Origin: Actinoplanes campanulatus
Lineage (GTDB): Bacteria > Actinomycetota > Actinomycetes > Mycobacteriales > Micromonosporaceae
DNA length: 64,000 bases
Direction of reading: 5' to 3'
Assembly: GCF_014647795.1 (NCBI RefSeq)
Contig: NZ_BMPW01000001.1
Coordinates: 806,001-870,000, forward strand
Position 1 is the stretch's first letter; every line of letters begins with the position of its first letter. The notes below the pieces were generated by a model, which was given only the letters and a program-made list of their open reading frames with translations, was not told the DNA's origin and made no database searches. Both the position numbers and the translations under genes were made by a program. This document shows, one piece after another, positions 26,086 through 33,619 of this stretch.

Positions 26086-26928
26086 TCAGACGGTCATCCG
26101 GGTCATCGCCCGCTCGCGCCGCGCCGCCACCGCGGAACCGGACTCCCGGCGGGCCATCCGGCGCAGAATGCCCGGCGCCAGCACCAGCCCGGCCATCGAC
26201 CACGCCACCAGCACACCGGCCGTCTGCGGATGGCGCCAGGAGCCGCCGATCTCCGCGGCCGCCAGGGCATCCGGCAGGAAGGCCGATCGCAGGCCCAACC
26301 CTAGCCAGTAGACCGGGAACACCTGCGCGACGCCCTGCAGCCAGCCGGCCAGCGCCGTGACCGGGTAGAAGACGCCGGAGACCGCGGTCAGCCCGAGGAG
26401 CGGAAGCATCATGAGTGACGCTTGGCGCGGATTGTCGAAGAGGGCGCCGAGCACCGCGCCCAGTGGCATGGTGGCCAGAAACGCCAGCGGCAGCAGCCAG
26501 AGCAGGACCAGCGCGCCGTCGACTCCCACGGTCAGGCCGTCCACCAGGAAGAGGCCGGGCACGAGGACGAACAGGCAGCTGATCACGGCCACCCCGGCGA
26601 CCACGACGATCTTGCCGAAGAGGTAGCCGGTCATCCCGTTGGGTGTGGCCTTGGCACGCAGCAGCGTGCCGTCCTCCCGGTCCATCGCGAGGTACTGCAT
26701 CATCGTCATGAGCCCGCTGATCACGATGAGCATGGCCACTGAACCCACCAGGCTGTGCGCGCCCAGCGCCATCTCGGTGCCCGGAATGGTGCTGCCGCGC
26801 ATCCAGACCAGCGCGATCACCAGGAACACGGCGGGCAGCGCATAACCGAACAGGTCTGTCCCGCTGCTCAGGGTCTGCCGCAACTCGATCAGGCCGCGCC
26901 GCAGGCCCAACCCCACCACCCGCGTCAT
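26086..26928 (-). CDS. ABC-2 type transporter permease
   Basis: 280 aa. Six hydrophobic segments spread through the chain (about 27-45, 58-75, 107-130, 140-160, 170-195, 230-250), no signal peptide. The motif PLAFLATMPLGAVLGALF and the preceding loop fit ABC-2 permeases that export drugs or lipids. ATGA overlap with the upstream ATPase gene indicates one transporter. Substrate unknown. Confidence 0.9.
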   Translation of the reverse strand: MTRVVGLGLRRGLIELRQTLSSGTDLFGYALPAVFLVIALVWMRGSTIPGTEMALGAHSLVGSVAMLIVISGLMTMMQYLAMDREDGTLLRAKATPNGMTGYLFGKIVVVAGVAVISCLFVLVPGLFLVDGLTVGVDGALVLLWLLPLAFLATMPLGAVLGALFDNPRQASLMMLPLLGLTAVSGVFYPVTALAGWLQGVAQVFPVYWLGLGLRSAFLPDALAAAEIGGSWRHPQTAGVLVAWSMAGLVLAPGILRRMARRESGSAVAARRERAMTRMTV

Positions 26929-27854
26929 CGCGCACCCCCCTCGGCCTCCCGGACCAACTTCATATACGTCTCCTCGAGGCTGCTCGGCCGCACCTCCAGG
27001 TCACCGATCGCGTCGCCGTGCTGGCGGAACAGCTCCCGCACGAACCCCGTCGCGTCCGCCGCCGAGTGCACGAACCGCTGCCCCGCCCGCGTCCAGCGGA
27101 TCTCCGTCTCGCCGGCCACCTGCCGGGACAGCTCGTCGGCCGAGCCGTCCGCGACGATCCGCCCCTTGGCCAGGATCAGGATGCGGTCGGCCAGCTTCTC
27201 CGCCTCGTCGAGGTCGTGCGTGGTCAACATGATCGTGGTCTCGTCCACATCGGTCAGCCGGTGCACCAGATCGTGGAACTCGCGCCGCGCCTCCGGGTCG
27301 AAGCCGACCGTCGGCTCGTCGAGGAAGAGCAGCTCGGGGCGCCCGACGATGCCGATCGCGACGTCGAGTCGGCGCCGCTGGCCACCGGACAGCCGGGCGA
27401 TCCGGGTGCCCGCCGACTCGGTCAGCCCCACCACCTCGAGCAACTCGTCGACCGGCCAGGGACGCGGACGGTCGCCCGTCGAGAACTCCGCGTAGTAGCC
27501 GCCGAGATGGTGCAGCAGCTCCCGGACCTTCCATTTGCTGTGGTCGCGCCACGATTGGAGCACCACACCGAGCCGGGCCCGCCACAGCTCCGCCCCCTGC
27601 TCCGGGTCGACACCGAGCACGCGCACCTCGCCACCGGACCGCCGGCGGAAGCCCTCCAGAATCTCGATCGTGGTCGTCTTGCCCGCGCCGTTGGGCCCGA
27701 GCAGGACGAGCACCTCGCCGGCGGTCGCCGTGAAGTCGACGCCGGCCAGCACTTCCTTGTCGCCGTAGGACATGCGGAGATCGCGGACCTCGATGACCGG
27801 CTCCGCCCCCGGCGTGTCGGCCACGGAGCCCGCGGCCAATACCGATCCCGTCAT
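26925..27854 (-). CDS. ABC transporter ATP-binding protein
   Basis: 309 aa from ATG 27854; an upstream in-frame ATG (27884) would sit inside the operator palindrome, so the shorter start is preferred and would be leaderless behind GATAGT. Walker A GPNGAGKTT (about 53-61), Q-loop VVLQSWRDH, signature LSGGQRRRLDVAIG, Walker B LLFLDEPTVGFD, H-loop TTHDLDEAEKLADR. The C-terminal extension (RWTRAGQRFVHSAADATGFV to LEETYMKLV) is the DrrA/NodI-type end that binds the permease. Confidence 0.93.
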   Translation of the reverse strand: MTGSVLAAGSVADTPGAEPVIEVRDLRMSYGDKEVLAGVDFTATAGEVLVLLGPNGAGKTTTIEILEGFRRRSGGEVRVLGVDPEQGAELWRARLGVVLQSWRDHSKWKVRELLHHLGGYYAEFSTGDRPRPWPVDELLEVVGLTESAGTRIARLSGGQRRRLDVAIGIVGRPELLFLDEPTVGFDPEARREFHDLVHRLTDVDETTIMLTTHDLDEAEKLADRILILAKGRIVADGSADELSRQVAGETEIRWTRAGQRFVHSAADATGFVRELFRQHGDAIGDLEVRPSSLEETYMKLVREAEGGAR

Positions 27855-27875
27855 GTCGAGCACACTATCAAAGTC

Positions 27876-27891
27876 GTAGTACATGTACTAC
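27876..27891. promoter_or_regulatory. Perfect 16-bp palindrome upstream of the ABC operon
   Basis: GTAGTACATGTACTAC is fully self-complementary. It lies about 22 bp before the preferred ATG of the ATPase gene and about 8 bp before a GATAGT -10-like box (on the minus strand), the place for a repressor that blocks the promoter. The shape, TAGTACA-TGTACTA, resembles operators of GntR/YtrA-type regulators, but the only regulator in the operon is the XRE protein. Confidence 0.65.
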
Positions 27892-27987
27892 ACATCAGCG
27901 TACGTCTTTAGTGCCACTTCTGGTGGCGGAACTCATTCGCGCCAAACGGTGATCGTGTTGATCGCCTTGGCTAGATACATTGGTGCG

Positions 27988-28929
27988 ATGGGGATCAAGC
28001 AGGTGAGGGCACTCACCACCACGCTGCCCTCGGTCACCTGGATTCCCCTCGCCCGGGCGCACTCCGAGCGCGCCGACCAGATGACCGCGGGCCACCGTGC
28101 CCGTCGCGCGACGGGCGACAAGCACGCCATCGAGGACTTTCTGTACGACTACTACGGGACCCGCCCGTCGCTGTTGCGCCGCTGGCATCCCGGAGTCGGC
28201 ACCGGCCTCTCCCCGGCCCCCGACGGCCTGGCCGAGCACGCCGGCTGGAAGTTCTACATGACGTACGAGGGCGGGGTCGTCACCCTCGACCAGGACGCGT
28301 TCATGCACGCCCGCGCCGAGAGCGTCCGCTACATCCACGGCCTGCTCACCGCGACCGCGTCCCGCCCGGTCTTCTCCGGCTGCTTCGGCCTGCACGAGTG
28401 GGCCATGGTCTACCGCGACGCGGAGCACCGCCACGAGCTGCCGCTGCGCCTCGGCCAGGAGGGCACCGACCAGGTGGTCGAGCAGCACAGCATCCGCTGC
28501 ACCCACTTCGACGCGTTCCGGTTCTTCACGCCCGAGGCGGTCGGGCTCAACCGGTTGCAGCCCACCCGCGCCACGCAGGTCGACCTGGACCAGCCCGGCT
28601 GCCTGCACGCCGCGATGGACGTGCACAAGTGGGCGCAGAAGCTCGGGCCCGCCGTCCCGGGCGCGCTGGCCCTGGACTGCTTCGCCCTGGCCGGCGAGAT
28701 CCGGCTGCTGGACATGCAGGCGAGTCCGTACGATCTGACGTCCTACGGCCATCCCCCGGTCAAGATAGAGACCGCGGAGGGCAAGGCGGAGTATGTGGCT
28801 CGTCAGCGTGAGCTGGCCCGCCGGGCGGCCGGTCTGCGCAGCCGGCTGATCCGCGTCTGCGAGGCCCTGCTCGGGCCGGAGGCCGCCGCACAGAACCGCG
28901 AGGCCGTCGCCCCCTTCAACCAGCGCTGA
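27988..28929 (+). CDS. 3-methyladenine DNA glycosylase-like protein (actinobacterial)
   Basis: 313 aa from ATG 27988 (MGIKQVRALTTTLPSV). Highly conserved stretches for this family: HAIEDFLYDYYGTRPSLLRRWHPG, HAGWKFYMTYEGGVVTLDQDAF, FGLHEWAMVYRD, RCTHFDAFRFFT, LDQPGCLHAAMDVHKWAQKL. In actinobacterial genomes it is usually annotated as 3-methyladenine DNA glycosylase, but the classical HhH-GPD or AlkA motif is not visible, so the enzymatic label is provisional. TAGATA at 27972-27977 is a likely -10 box. Confidence 0.7.
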   Translation: MGIKQVRALTTTLPSVTWIPLARAHSERADQMTAGHRARRATGDKHAIEDFLYDYYGTRPSLLRRWHPGVGTGLSPAPDGLAEHAGWKFYMTYEGGVVTLDQDAFMHARAESVRYIHGLLTATASRPVFSGCFGLHEWAMVYRDAEHRHELPLRLGQEGTDQVVEQHSIRCTHFDAFRFFTPEAVGLNRLQPTRATQVDLDQPGCLHAAMDVHKWAQKLGPAVPGALALDCFALAGEIRLLDMQASPYDLTSYGHPPVKIETAEGKAEYVARQRELARRAAGLRSRLIRVCEALLGPEAAAQNREAVAPFNQR

Positions 28930-28940
28930 TCAGGGAGGAC

Positions 28941-28981
28941 CCGGCTCGGGCGGCTCCGCGCTGAACCACCCGAGCCGAGCC
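28941..28981 (+). terminator. Hairpin after glycosylase-like gene
   Basis: GGCTCGGGCGG and CCACCCGAGCC pair around a 12-nt loop about 12 bp after the stop. No T-run. The rest of 28982-29153 shows no feature. Confidence 0.5.
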
Positions 28982-29153
28982 GGCGGCCGTGTCGGAGACC
29001 GCCTCCAGCCGGCCCGTCACCTGGGGACGCACTCCACGTGGGCCGCAACTGGGGCCCGGCCTGGCTGCCACATATCGGGTAGTTGCCACCAGGCCGGGCA
29101 TGACGCTGAGCATACCGCCAGTTGCGTGACGACAGGTAGTCCCATGACAGGTG

Positions 29154-29906
29154 CTAAGTACCTGAACGGGTGAGCAGGTGGGACCGCAGGGCCGCCAGCT
29201 CGTCGTCGGTGAGACCGATCTCCTTGACGTAGGATTCGACCGATCCGTGCAGCTCACGGAGGTCGTCGAGGAACAGGTGCATGGCCTCGGCCGGCGAGTC
29301 GAACATGTGGTCCTTGCCCTGGATCGACTCCGGGCTCGTCAGGCGAATGGACTCGGTCAGCGGGCGCATCGCCTCGGTGGTCAGCGCATAGTCGGCGGCG
29401 ATGTCCTCGTCGGACACCCCCAGCAGCGACAGGGTCAGCGCACACACCGTGCCGGTCCGGTCCTTGCCTGCCATGCAGTGCACCACCACCGGCGCGGCCT
29501 CCCGGTCGGCGATCAGGCGCAGCGACTCGGCGATGCCCTCCCTGCCGTCCTCGGCAAAGTTGAGGTAGCGGTCGGCCAGCCAGCGGGCGCGCACGGCGTC
29601 CTCCGGGTGCTCGAGCCCGTCCCAGTCCACGTGCCGGAGCACCAGGTTGTGGTAGTCGACACCGTGCGACTCGGCGACCCGGCCGAACTTCTCCACCTCG
29701 AACGGACGCCGCAGGTCGATCACCGTCCGGACCCCGAGAGCCGCGAAGATCCTGGCGTCCTTCTCGTCCAGGCTGTGCAGCGCGTCGGCCCGGAACAGCC
29801 GCCTCCAGCGCACCCGGCGCCCGTCGAGACCGGCGTAACCGCCCACGTCTCGGAAGTTGTAGGCCTTGGAGAACGGCAGGTTTCGTGAATACGCTTCGGC
29901 CACCAC
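29154..29906 (-). CDS. Tyrosine/serine protein phosphatase (PTP-B like)
   Basis: 250 aa from GTG 29906. Begins with NFRDVGGYAG (18-26), the typical PtpB/Siw14-type start, then FRADALHSLDEKD and GVRTVIDLRRPFEVE. The catalytic loop is VVHCMAGKDRTG with Cys144 and Arg150 in the C-x5-R motif, and a Lys in the loop (AGKDRT) as in dual-specificity lipid/protein phosphatases. The C-terminal helices are typical. Cytoplasmic; target unknown. Divergent from the cimA attenuator region. Confidence 0.9.
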   Translation of the reverse strand: MVAEAYSRNLPFSKAYNFRDVGGYAGLDGRRVRWRRLFRADALHSLDEKDARIFAALGVRTVIDLRRPFEVEKFGRVAESHGVDYHNLVLRHVDWDGLEHPEDAVRARWLADRYLNFAEDGREGIAESLRLIADREAAPVVVHCMAGKDRTGTVCALTLSLLGVSDEDIAADYALTTEAMRPLTESIRLTSPESIQGKDHMFDSPAEAMHLFLDDLRELHGSVESYVKEIGLTDDELAALRSHLLTRSGT

Positions 29907-30031
29907 GCCTCCAACCTATCCGCCGGCGCCGATCGCCTCACCGGTCGATTTCGTCACTCTTGCCGGTACCTTGCGTCTCAGCTATTGGATTTCCGGCGTC
30001 TACTGCGGTAGCCCGTGGCATGCTTCCACCC

Positions 30032-30064
30032 GTGACCCACTCCGTGCTGATTATTCGCACCTAG
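30032..30064 (+). CDS. Branched-chain leader peptide of cimA
   Basis: 10 codons, GTG to TAG: MTHSVLIIRT. Residues 5-8 are Val-Leu-Ile-Ile (GTG CTG ATT ATT), the exact amino acids whose shortage should raise cimA expression. Note the ATT codons, rare in this GC-rich DNA, where ATC is the rule. A stem (30065-30073/30084-30092) begins directly after the stop codon and a terminator follows at 30094-30119. The layout is that of a ribosome-mediated transcription attenuator. Confidence 0.75.
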   Translation: MTHSVLIIRT

Positions 30065-30093
30065 CGCGCCGGCTGACTCTCTCGCCGACGCGC

Positions 30094-30124
30094 AGACCTC
30101 CCGCATCCGCGGGGGGTCTTTTTG
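30094..30124 (+). terminator. Attenuator terminator of cimA
   Basis: AGACCTCCCGC / GCGGGGGGTCT stem of 11 bp (one G-T) with a 4-nt loop, followed by TTTTT: a rho-independent terminator placed 39 bp before the cimA start, which makes sense only as a conditional terminator. Confidence 0.85.
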
Positions 30125-30162
30125 TTGTTGCTGTGGGTGACCGACCGAAAGGACATCCCCTG

Positions 30163-31749
30163 ATGGAGTACCAGGTGTTCGACACGACGCTGCGCGACGG
30201 TGGGCAGCGCGAGGGAATCAGCTACACGGTCGCCGACAAGCTCGCCGTCGCGCGCCTGCTGGACGAGTTCGGAGTGGGCTTCATCGAGGGCGGCTGGCCC
30301 GGCGCCATGCCCAAGGACACCGAGTTCTTCGAACGGGCGAAGACCGAGCTGGAGCTACGGCACGCGGTGCTGGTCGCATTCGGGGCGACCCGCAAGGCCG
30401 GCGTCGACGTGGCCGGCGATCCCCAGGTCAAGGCGCTGCTGGACGCCGGGACCCCGGTGGTGTGCGTGGTCGCGAAGTCCGACATCCGGCACGTCGAACG
30501 GGCGCTGCGCACCACCGGCGACGAGAACCTGGACATGGTCCGGGACACCGTCCGGCACCTGGTCGCCAACGGCCGGCGCGCCTTCGTGGACTGTGAGCAC
30601 TTCTTCGACGGCTTCCGGTACGACCCGGAGTACACCGCGAGCGTGGTGAAGGCGGCCATCGAGGCGGGCGCCGAGCGGGTCGTCATGTGCGACACCAACG
30701 GCGGCATGCTCCCCTCGATGATCACCAAGGCGATCAACGAGGTGGTCGAGCGGACCGGCGTGACCCCGGACCGGCTCGGCATCCACTGCCAGAACGACAC
30801 CGCCTGCGCGGTCGCCAACACGGTCGCCGCGGTCGAGGCCGGGGTCCAGCACTTCCAGTGCACGGCCAACGGGTACGGCGAGCGCCCCGGCAACGCCGAC
30901 CTGTTCGCCACGGTCAGCAACCTGCAACTCAAGCTCGGGCTGAAGGTCCTACCGGACGGATGCCTGGAGAAGGCGACGCGGGTCTCCACCGCGCTCGCCG
31001 AGATCGCCAACATCGCCCCCGACACCCACCAGGCCTATGTCGGGGCCGCGGCGTTCGCCCACAAGGCGGGCCTGCACGCGAGCGCGATCAAGGTGGATCC
31101 GCTGCTCTACAACCACATCGACCCGTCGGTTGTCGGCAATGACATGCGGATCCTGGTAACCGAGATGGCCGGCCGGGCCAGCATCGAGCTCAAGAGCCGT
31201 GAGCTCGGACTGGACCTGGCCGGCCACCCCGACACCCTGTCGAAGGTCACGCAGCGGGTCAAGGACCTGGAGGCCGAGGGCTGGTCCTTCGAGGCCGCCG
31301 ACGCCTCCTTCGAGCTGCTGGTCCGCAACGAGCTGCCCGGCACGGACGTGGTCAGGCCGTTCACCCTGGAGTCGTACCGGGTGCTGGTCGAGCACCGCGA
31401 GGACGGCACGGTCATCTCCGAGGCCACCGTCAAGGTCCGGGCCCACGGCGAACGGGTGATCGCCACGGCCGAGGGCAACGGCCCGGTCAACGCCCTGGAC
31501 GAGGCGCTGCGCACCGCCCTCGGCAACCACTACCCGCAGCTGAAGACGTTCGAGCTCTCCGACTTCAAGGTGCGGATCCTGGAGGGCAGCCACGGCACCA
31601 ACGCGATCACCCGGGTGCTGCTGGAGACCAGCGACCACAACCGCGAGTGGACCACGGTCGGCGTCCACGAGAACATCGTCGAGGCCAGCTGGACCGCCCT
31701 CGTCGACTCCCTGACCTACGGTCTGGCACGCAGTTCCACTCCCGCCTGA
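30163..31749 (+). CDS. cimA: Citramalate synthase
   Basis: 528 aa from ATG 30163 (upstream in-frame codons run through the attenuator). Makes citramalate from pyruvate and acetyl-CoA, giving 2-ketobutyrate for isoleucine without threonine. HMGL-like TIM barrel: VFDTTLRDGGQREGISYTV (6-24, Arg/Asp active site), VMCDTNGGMLPSM, GIHCQNDTACAVAN (metal His), QCTANGYGERPGN. C-terminal LeuA_dimer domain from about 395 (SFELLVRNELPG to ALVDSLTYGLARS) for allosteric control. Length and ANGYGERPGN identify CimA rather than leuA. Preceded by leader and terminator. Stop region overlaps the convergent ThrRS-like gene by 34 bp. Confidence 0.93.
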   Translation: MEYQVFDTTLRDGGQREGISYTVADKLAVARLLDEFGVGFIEGGWPGAMPKDTEFFERAKTELELRHAVLVAFGATRKAGVDVAGDPQVKALLDAGTPVVCVVAKSDIRHVERALRTTGDENLDMVRDTVRHLVANGRRAFVDCEHFFDGFRYDPEYTASVVKAAIEAGAERVVMCDTNGGMLPSMITKAINEVVERTGVTPDRLGIHCQNDTACAVANTVAAVEAGVQHFQCTANGYGERPGNADLFATVSNLQLKLGLKVLPDGCLEKATRVSTALAEIANIAPDTHQAYVGAAAFAHKAGLHASAIKVDPLLYNHIDPSVVGNDMRILVTEMAGRASIELKSRELGLDLAGHPDTLSKVTQRVKDLEAEGWSFEAADASFELLVRNELPGTDVVRPFTLESYRVLVEHREDGTVISEATVKVRAHGERVIATAEGNGPVNALDEALRTALGNHYPQLKTFELSDFKVRILEGSHGTNAITRVLLETSDHNREWTTVGVHENIVEASWTALVDSLTYGLARSSTPA

Positions 31750-32936
31750 CGTTGTTCCCGGGCGGCCGCGCTGATCAGTTCGATCGCGGCCGCCGCGGGC
31801 ATCGGGGCCAGTTGACGGCCGTCGCGCAGCCGTAGCGCCACGCTGCCGTCGGCGGCCTCCCGGGCGCCGATCACCGCGAGGTACGGGACCTTCCGGCACT
31901 CCCGGATCCGGGCGCCGACCGAACCGTCGTGCAGCACCTCCACCCGCAGGTCGGCGGCCCGCGCGGCGAACTCCCGGGCCGCCTCGTCCTGGTCCGCGCC
32001 GACCGGCAGGATCGCCAGCTGGACCGGGGCGTACCAGACCGGGAACGCGCCGCCGTGCACCTCGATCAGGTGCCCGAAGAGCCGCTCCATCGACCCGGCC
32101 AGGCTGCGGTGCACCATCACCGGACGGGACCGGCCGCCGCTCGCGTCCACGTACTCCAGCTCGAACCGCTCCGGCTGGTGGTAGTCGACCTGGACGGTGG
32201 CGAGGGTCCACTCCCGGCCGGACGGATCGACCACCTGAACGTCGATCTTCGGGCCGTAGAACGCCGCTTCGCCCGGCGCCTCGGCGTACGAGATCCGCTC
32301 TTGCGAAAGCGCGGCGCGCAGCAGCCCCTCGGCCCGCGCCCACATCGCGTCGTCGCCGCCGTACTTCTTCCCGGGCCCGCGCAGCGACAGCCGGAAGGAG
32401 ACCGGGCCCACGCCGAGGGCGGCGTGCGCCTCGCGCATCAGCCGCAGGACCCCGGCCACCTCGGCGCCCGCCTGCTCCTCGGCGCAGAAGACGTGCGCGT
32501 CGTTGAGCAGCATCGACCGGACCCGGGACAGGCCGCCGAGAACCCCCGAGCGTTCCGCTCGGTACATCGGTCCCAGCTCGGCGATCCGCAACGGCAATTC
32601 CCGGTACGAACGACCGCGCGACCGGAAGATCAGGGCGTGATGCGGGCAGAGGCTGGGACGCAGCACCAGGTCGTCCGCACCGACCCGCATCGGCGGAAAC
32701 ATCTCATCGGCGAAGTTGTGCCAGTGCCCGGACAGTTCGTACATCCGGCGTCTGCCCAGCGCCGGGGAGTGGACGTGCCGGTAGCCGGCGCGGCGCTCCA
32801 GCTCGTACAGATAGGACTCGACCTCGTGGCGGGCGGCCGCGCCGTCCGGCAGCCAGAACGGCAGGCCCGCGCCGATCAGCGGGTCGGAGTCGAACAGGTC
32901 CAGCTCGCGGCCGAGCCGGCGGTGATCTACGGACAT
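31716..32936 (-). CDS. Short threonyl-tRNA synthetase paralogue (no editing domain)
   Basis: 406 aa from ATG 32936 (GAGGGAG upstream). Class II core: LFDSDPLIGAGLPFWLPDGAA at the N-terminus as in ThrRS, motif 1 region (YELERRAGYRHVHSPAL), LRPSLCPHHALIFRSRGRSYRELPLRIAELGPMYRAERSGVLGGLSRVR (motif 2), MLLNDAHVFC, AFYGPKIDVQVVD, TLATVQVDYHQPERF, PVMVHRSLAGSMERLFGHLIE (motif 3), then an anticodon-binding domain. The TGS and N2 editing domains of housekeeping ThrRS (usually about 640 aa) are absent. Similar short ThrRSs act as stress- or antibiotic-resistant duplicates. Possibly regulated by a Thr-rich leader upstream. Confidence 0.88.
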   Translation of the reverse strand: MSVDHRRLGRELDLFDSDPLIGAGLPFWLPDGAAARHEVESYLYELERRAGYRHVHSPALGRRRMYELSGHWHNFADEMFPPMRVGADDLVLRPSLCPHHALIFRSRGRSYRELPLRIAELGPMYRAERSGVLGGLSRVRSMLLNDAHVFCAEEQAGAEVAGVLRLMREAHAALGVGPVSFRLSLRGPGKKYGGDDAMWARAEGLLRAALSQERISYAEAPGEAAFYGPKIDVQVVDPSGREWTLATVQVDYHQPERFELEYVDASGGRSRPVMVHRSLAGSMERLFGHLIEVHGGAFPVWYAPVQLAILPVGADQDEAAREFAARAADLRVEVLHDGSVGARIRECRKVPYLAVIGAREAADGSVALRLRDGRQLAPMPAAAAIELISAAAREQRQAGVELRARP

Positions 32937-32971
32937 CGTGGGTCTCCCTCGAAAACGGGGACCCCGGAACG

Positions 32972-33007
32972 ACACAGCCCCGGGCAGGTCACCCGGGGCC
33001 GTGGTCG
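32972..33007 (-). promoter_or_regulatory. Strong hairpin in ThrRS-like leader
   Basis: CACGGCCCCGGG / CCCGGGGCTGTG (one G-T pair), extended by ACGA/TCGT, in the 5' leader between a Thr-rich mini-ORF and the gene start. A second short stem, CGGGG-CCCCG followed by TTTT, lies between it and the ribosome site. The two stems share bases, so alternative folds are possible, as in attenuators. Confidence 0.4.
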
Positions 33008-33018
33008 TCGCTGTCAGC

Positions 33019-33075
33019 TCAGCGCGATCGGACGCCGGGACACCCCGGCGTGGTCGTGATCGAGCTCGGCATCAT
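33019..33075 (-). CDS. Possible threonine leader peptide (mini-ORF)
   Basis: 18 codons: MMPSSITTTPGCPGVRSR then TGA. Three consecutive threonine codons (ACG ACC ACG) at residues 7-9, followed 80-140 bp later by a threonyl-tRNA synthetase-like gene. The match of leader amino acid with enzyme substrate is suggestive, but the leader has no clear ribosome site and three Thr codons can arise by chance. Confidence 0.35.
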   Translation of the reverse strand: MMPSSITTTPGCPGVRSR

Positions 33076-33085
33076 GCCCACGAGG

Positions 33086-33619
33086 TTAGGCGGCGCCGCC
33101 GCGCGCGGCGAGCCAGTTTTCGGCGAGGAGCTGATAGAGGTAGTGGTCCTGCCAGTCGCCGGCGATCCGCAGATAGCGCGGGGCCATCCCGAAACGCTGG
33201 AAGCCGTTGCGCTCCAGGACCCGCTGCGAACGGACGTTGTGCAGCAACGTGCCCGCCTCCAGCCGATGCAGGCCGTAGGTGGTGAACGCCTGCTCGGCCA
33301 CCGCGGCCACGGCGGCGCTCGCCACCCCGCGCCCGGCGGCCGCCGCGGCCACCCAGTAGCCGAGGTTCGCCGACTGGAACGGCCCGTGCACGACGTTGGA
33401 GAGGTTGACCCGGCCGACGATCCGGCCGGCCTCGACGATCGCGTGCGGCAGCGCGTTGCCCTGGCGCAGCGTGTCGGAGATGATCTGCCATTGACCCGCG
33501 GTGGTGTAGAACTCCTCGGAGCGCTCCGGATCCCAGGGCGCCAGGTGCTCCCGGTTGGCCCGCACCAGGACGGCCAGCTCCTCGGCGTCCGCCGGGCTGA
33601 TCAGGCGGATCGTGATCAT
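33086..33619 (-). CDS. GNAT N-acetyltransferase (RimJ/RimL-like)
   Basis: 177 aa. RimJ-type pattern: ITIRLISPADAEELAVLVRANREHLAPWDPER at the N-terminus, VGRVNLSNVVHGPFQSANLGYWVAAAAAGRGVASAAVAAV (acetyl-CoA loop GRGVAS about 105), and HRLEAGTLLHNVRSQRVLERNGFQRFG, the RIMJ end motif. Probably acetylates an N-terminus of a protein. Start overlaps the stop of the EEP phosphatase gene by ATGA. Confidence 0.9.
   Translation of the reverse strand: MITIRLISPADAEELAVLVRANREHLAPWDPERSEEFYTTAGQWQIISDTLRQGNALPHAIVEAGRIVGRVNLSNVVHGPFQSANLGYWVAAAAAGRGVASAAVAAVAEQAFTTYGLHRLEAGTLLHNVRSQRVLERNGFQRFGMAPRYLRIAGDWQDHYLYQLLAENWLAARGGAA

Noticed and set aside
32940-33080. T-box riboswitch before the ThrRS-like gene
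   Set aside because: No T-box consensus (AGGGTGG-like) or specifier-loop structure was seen; only stems and a mini-ORF.
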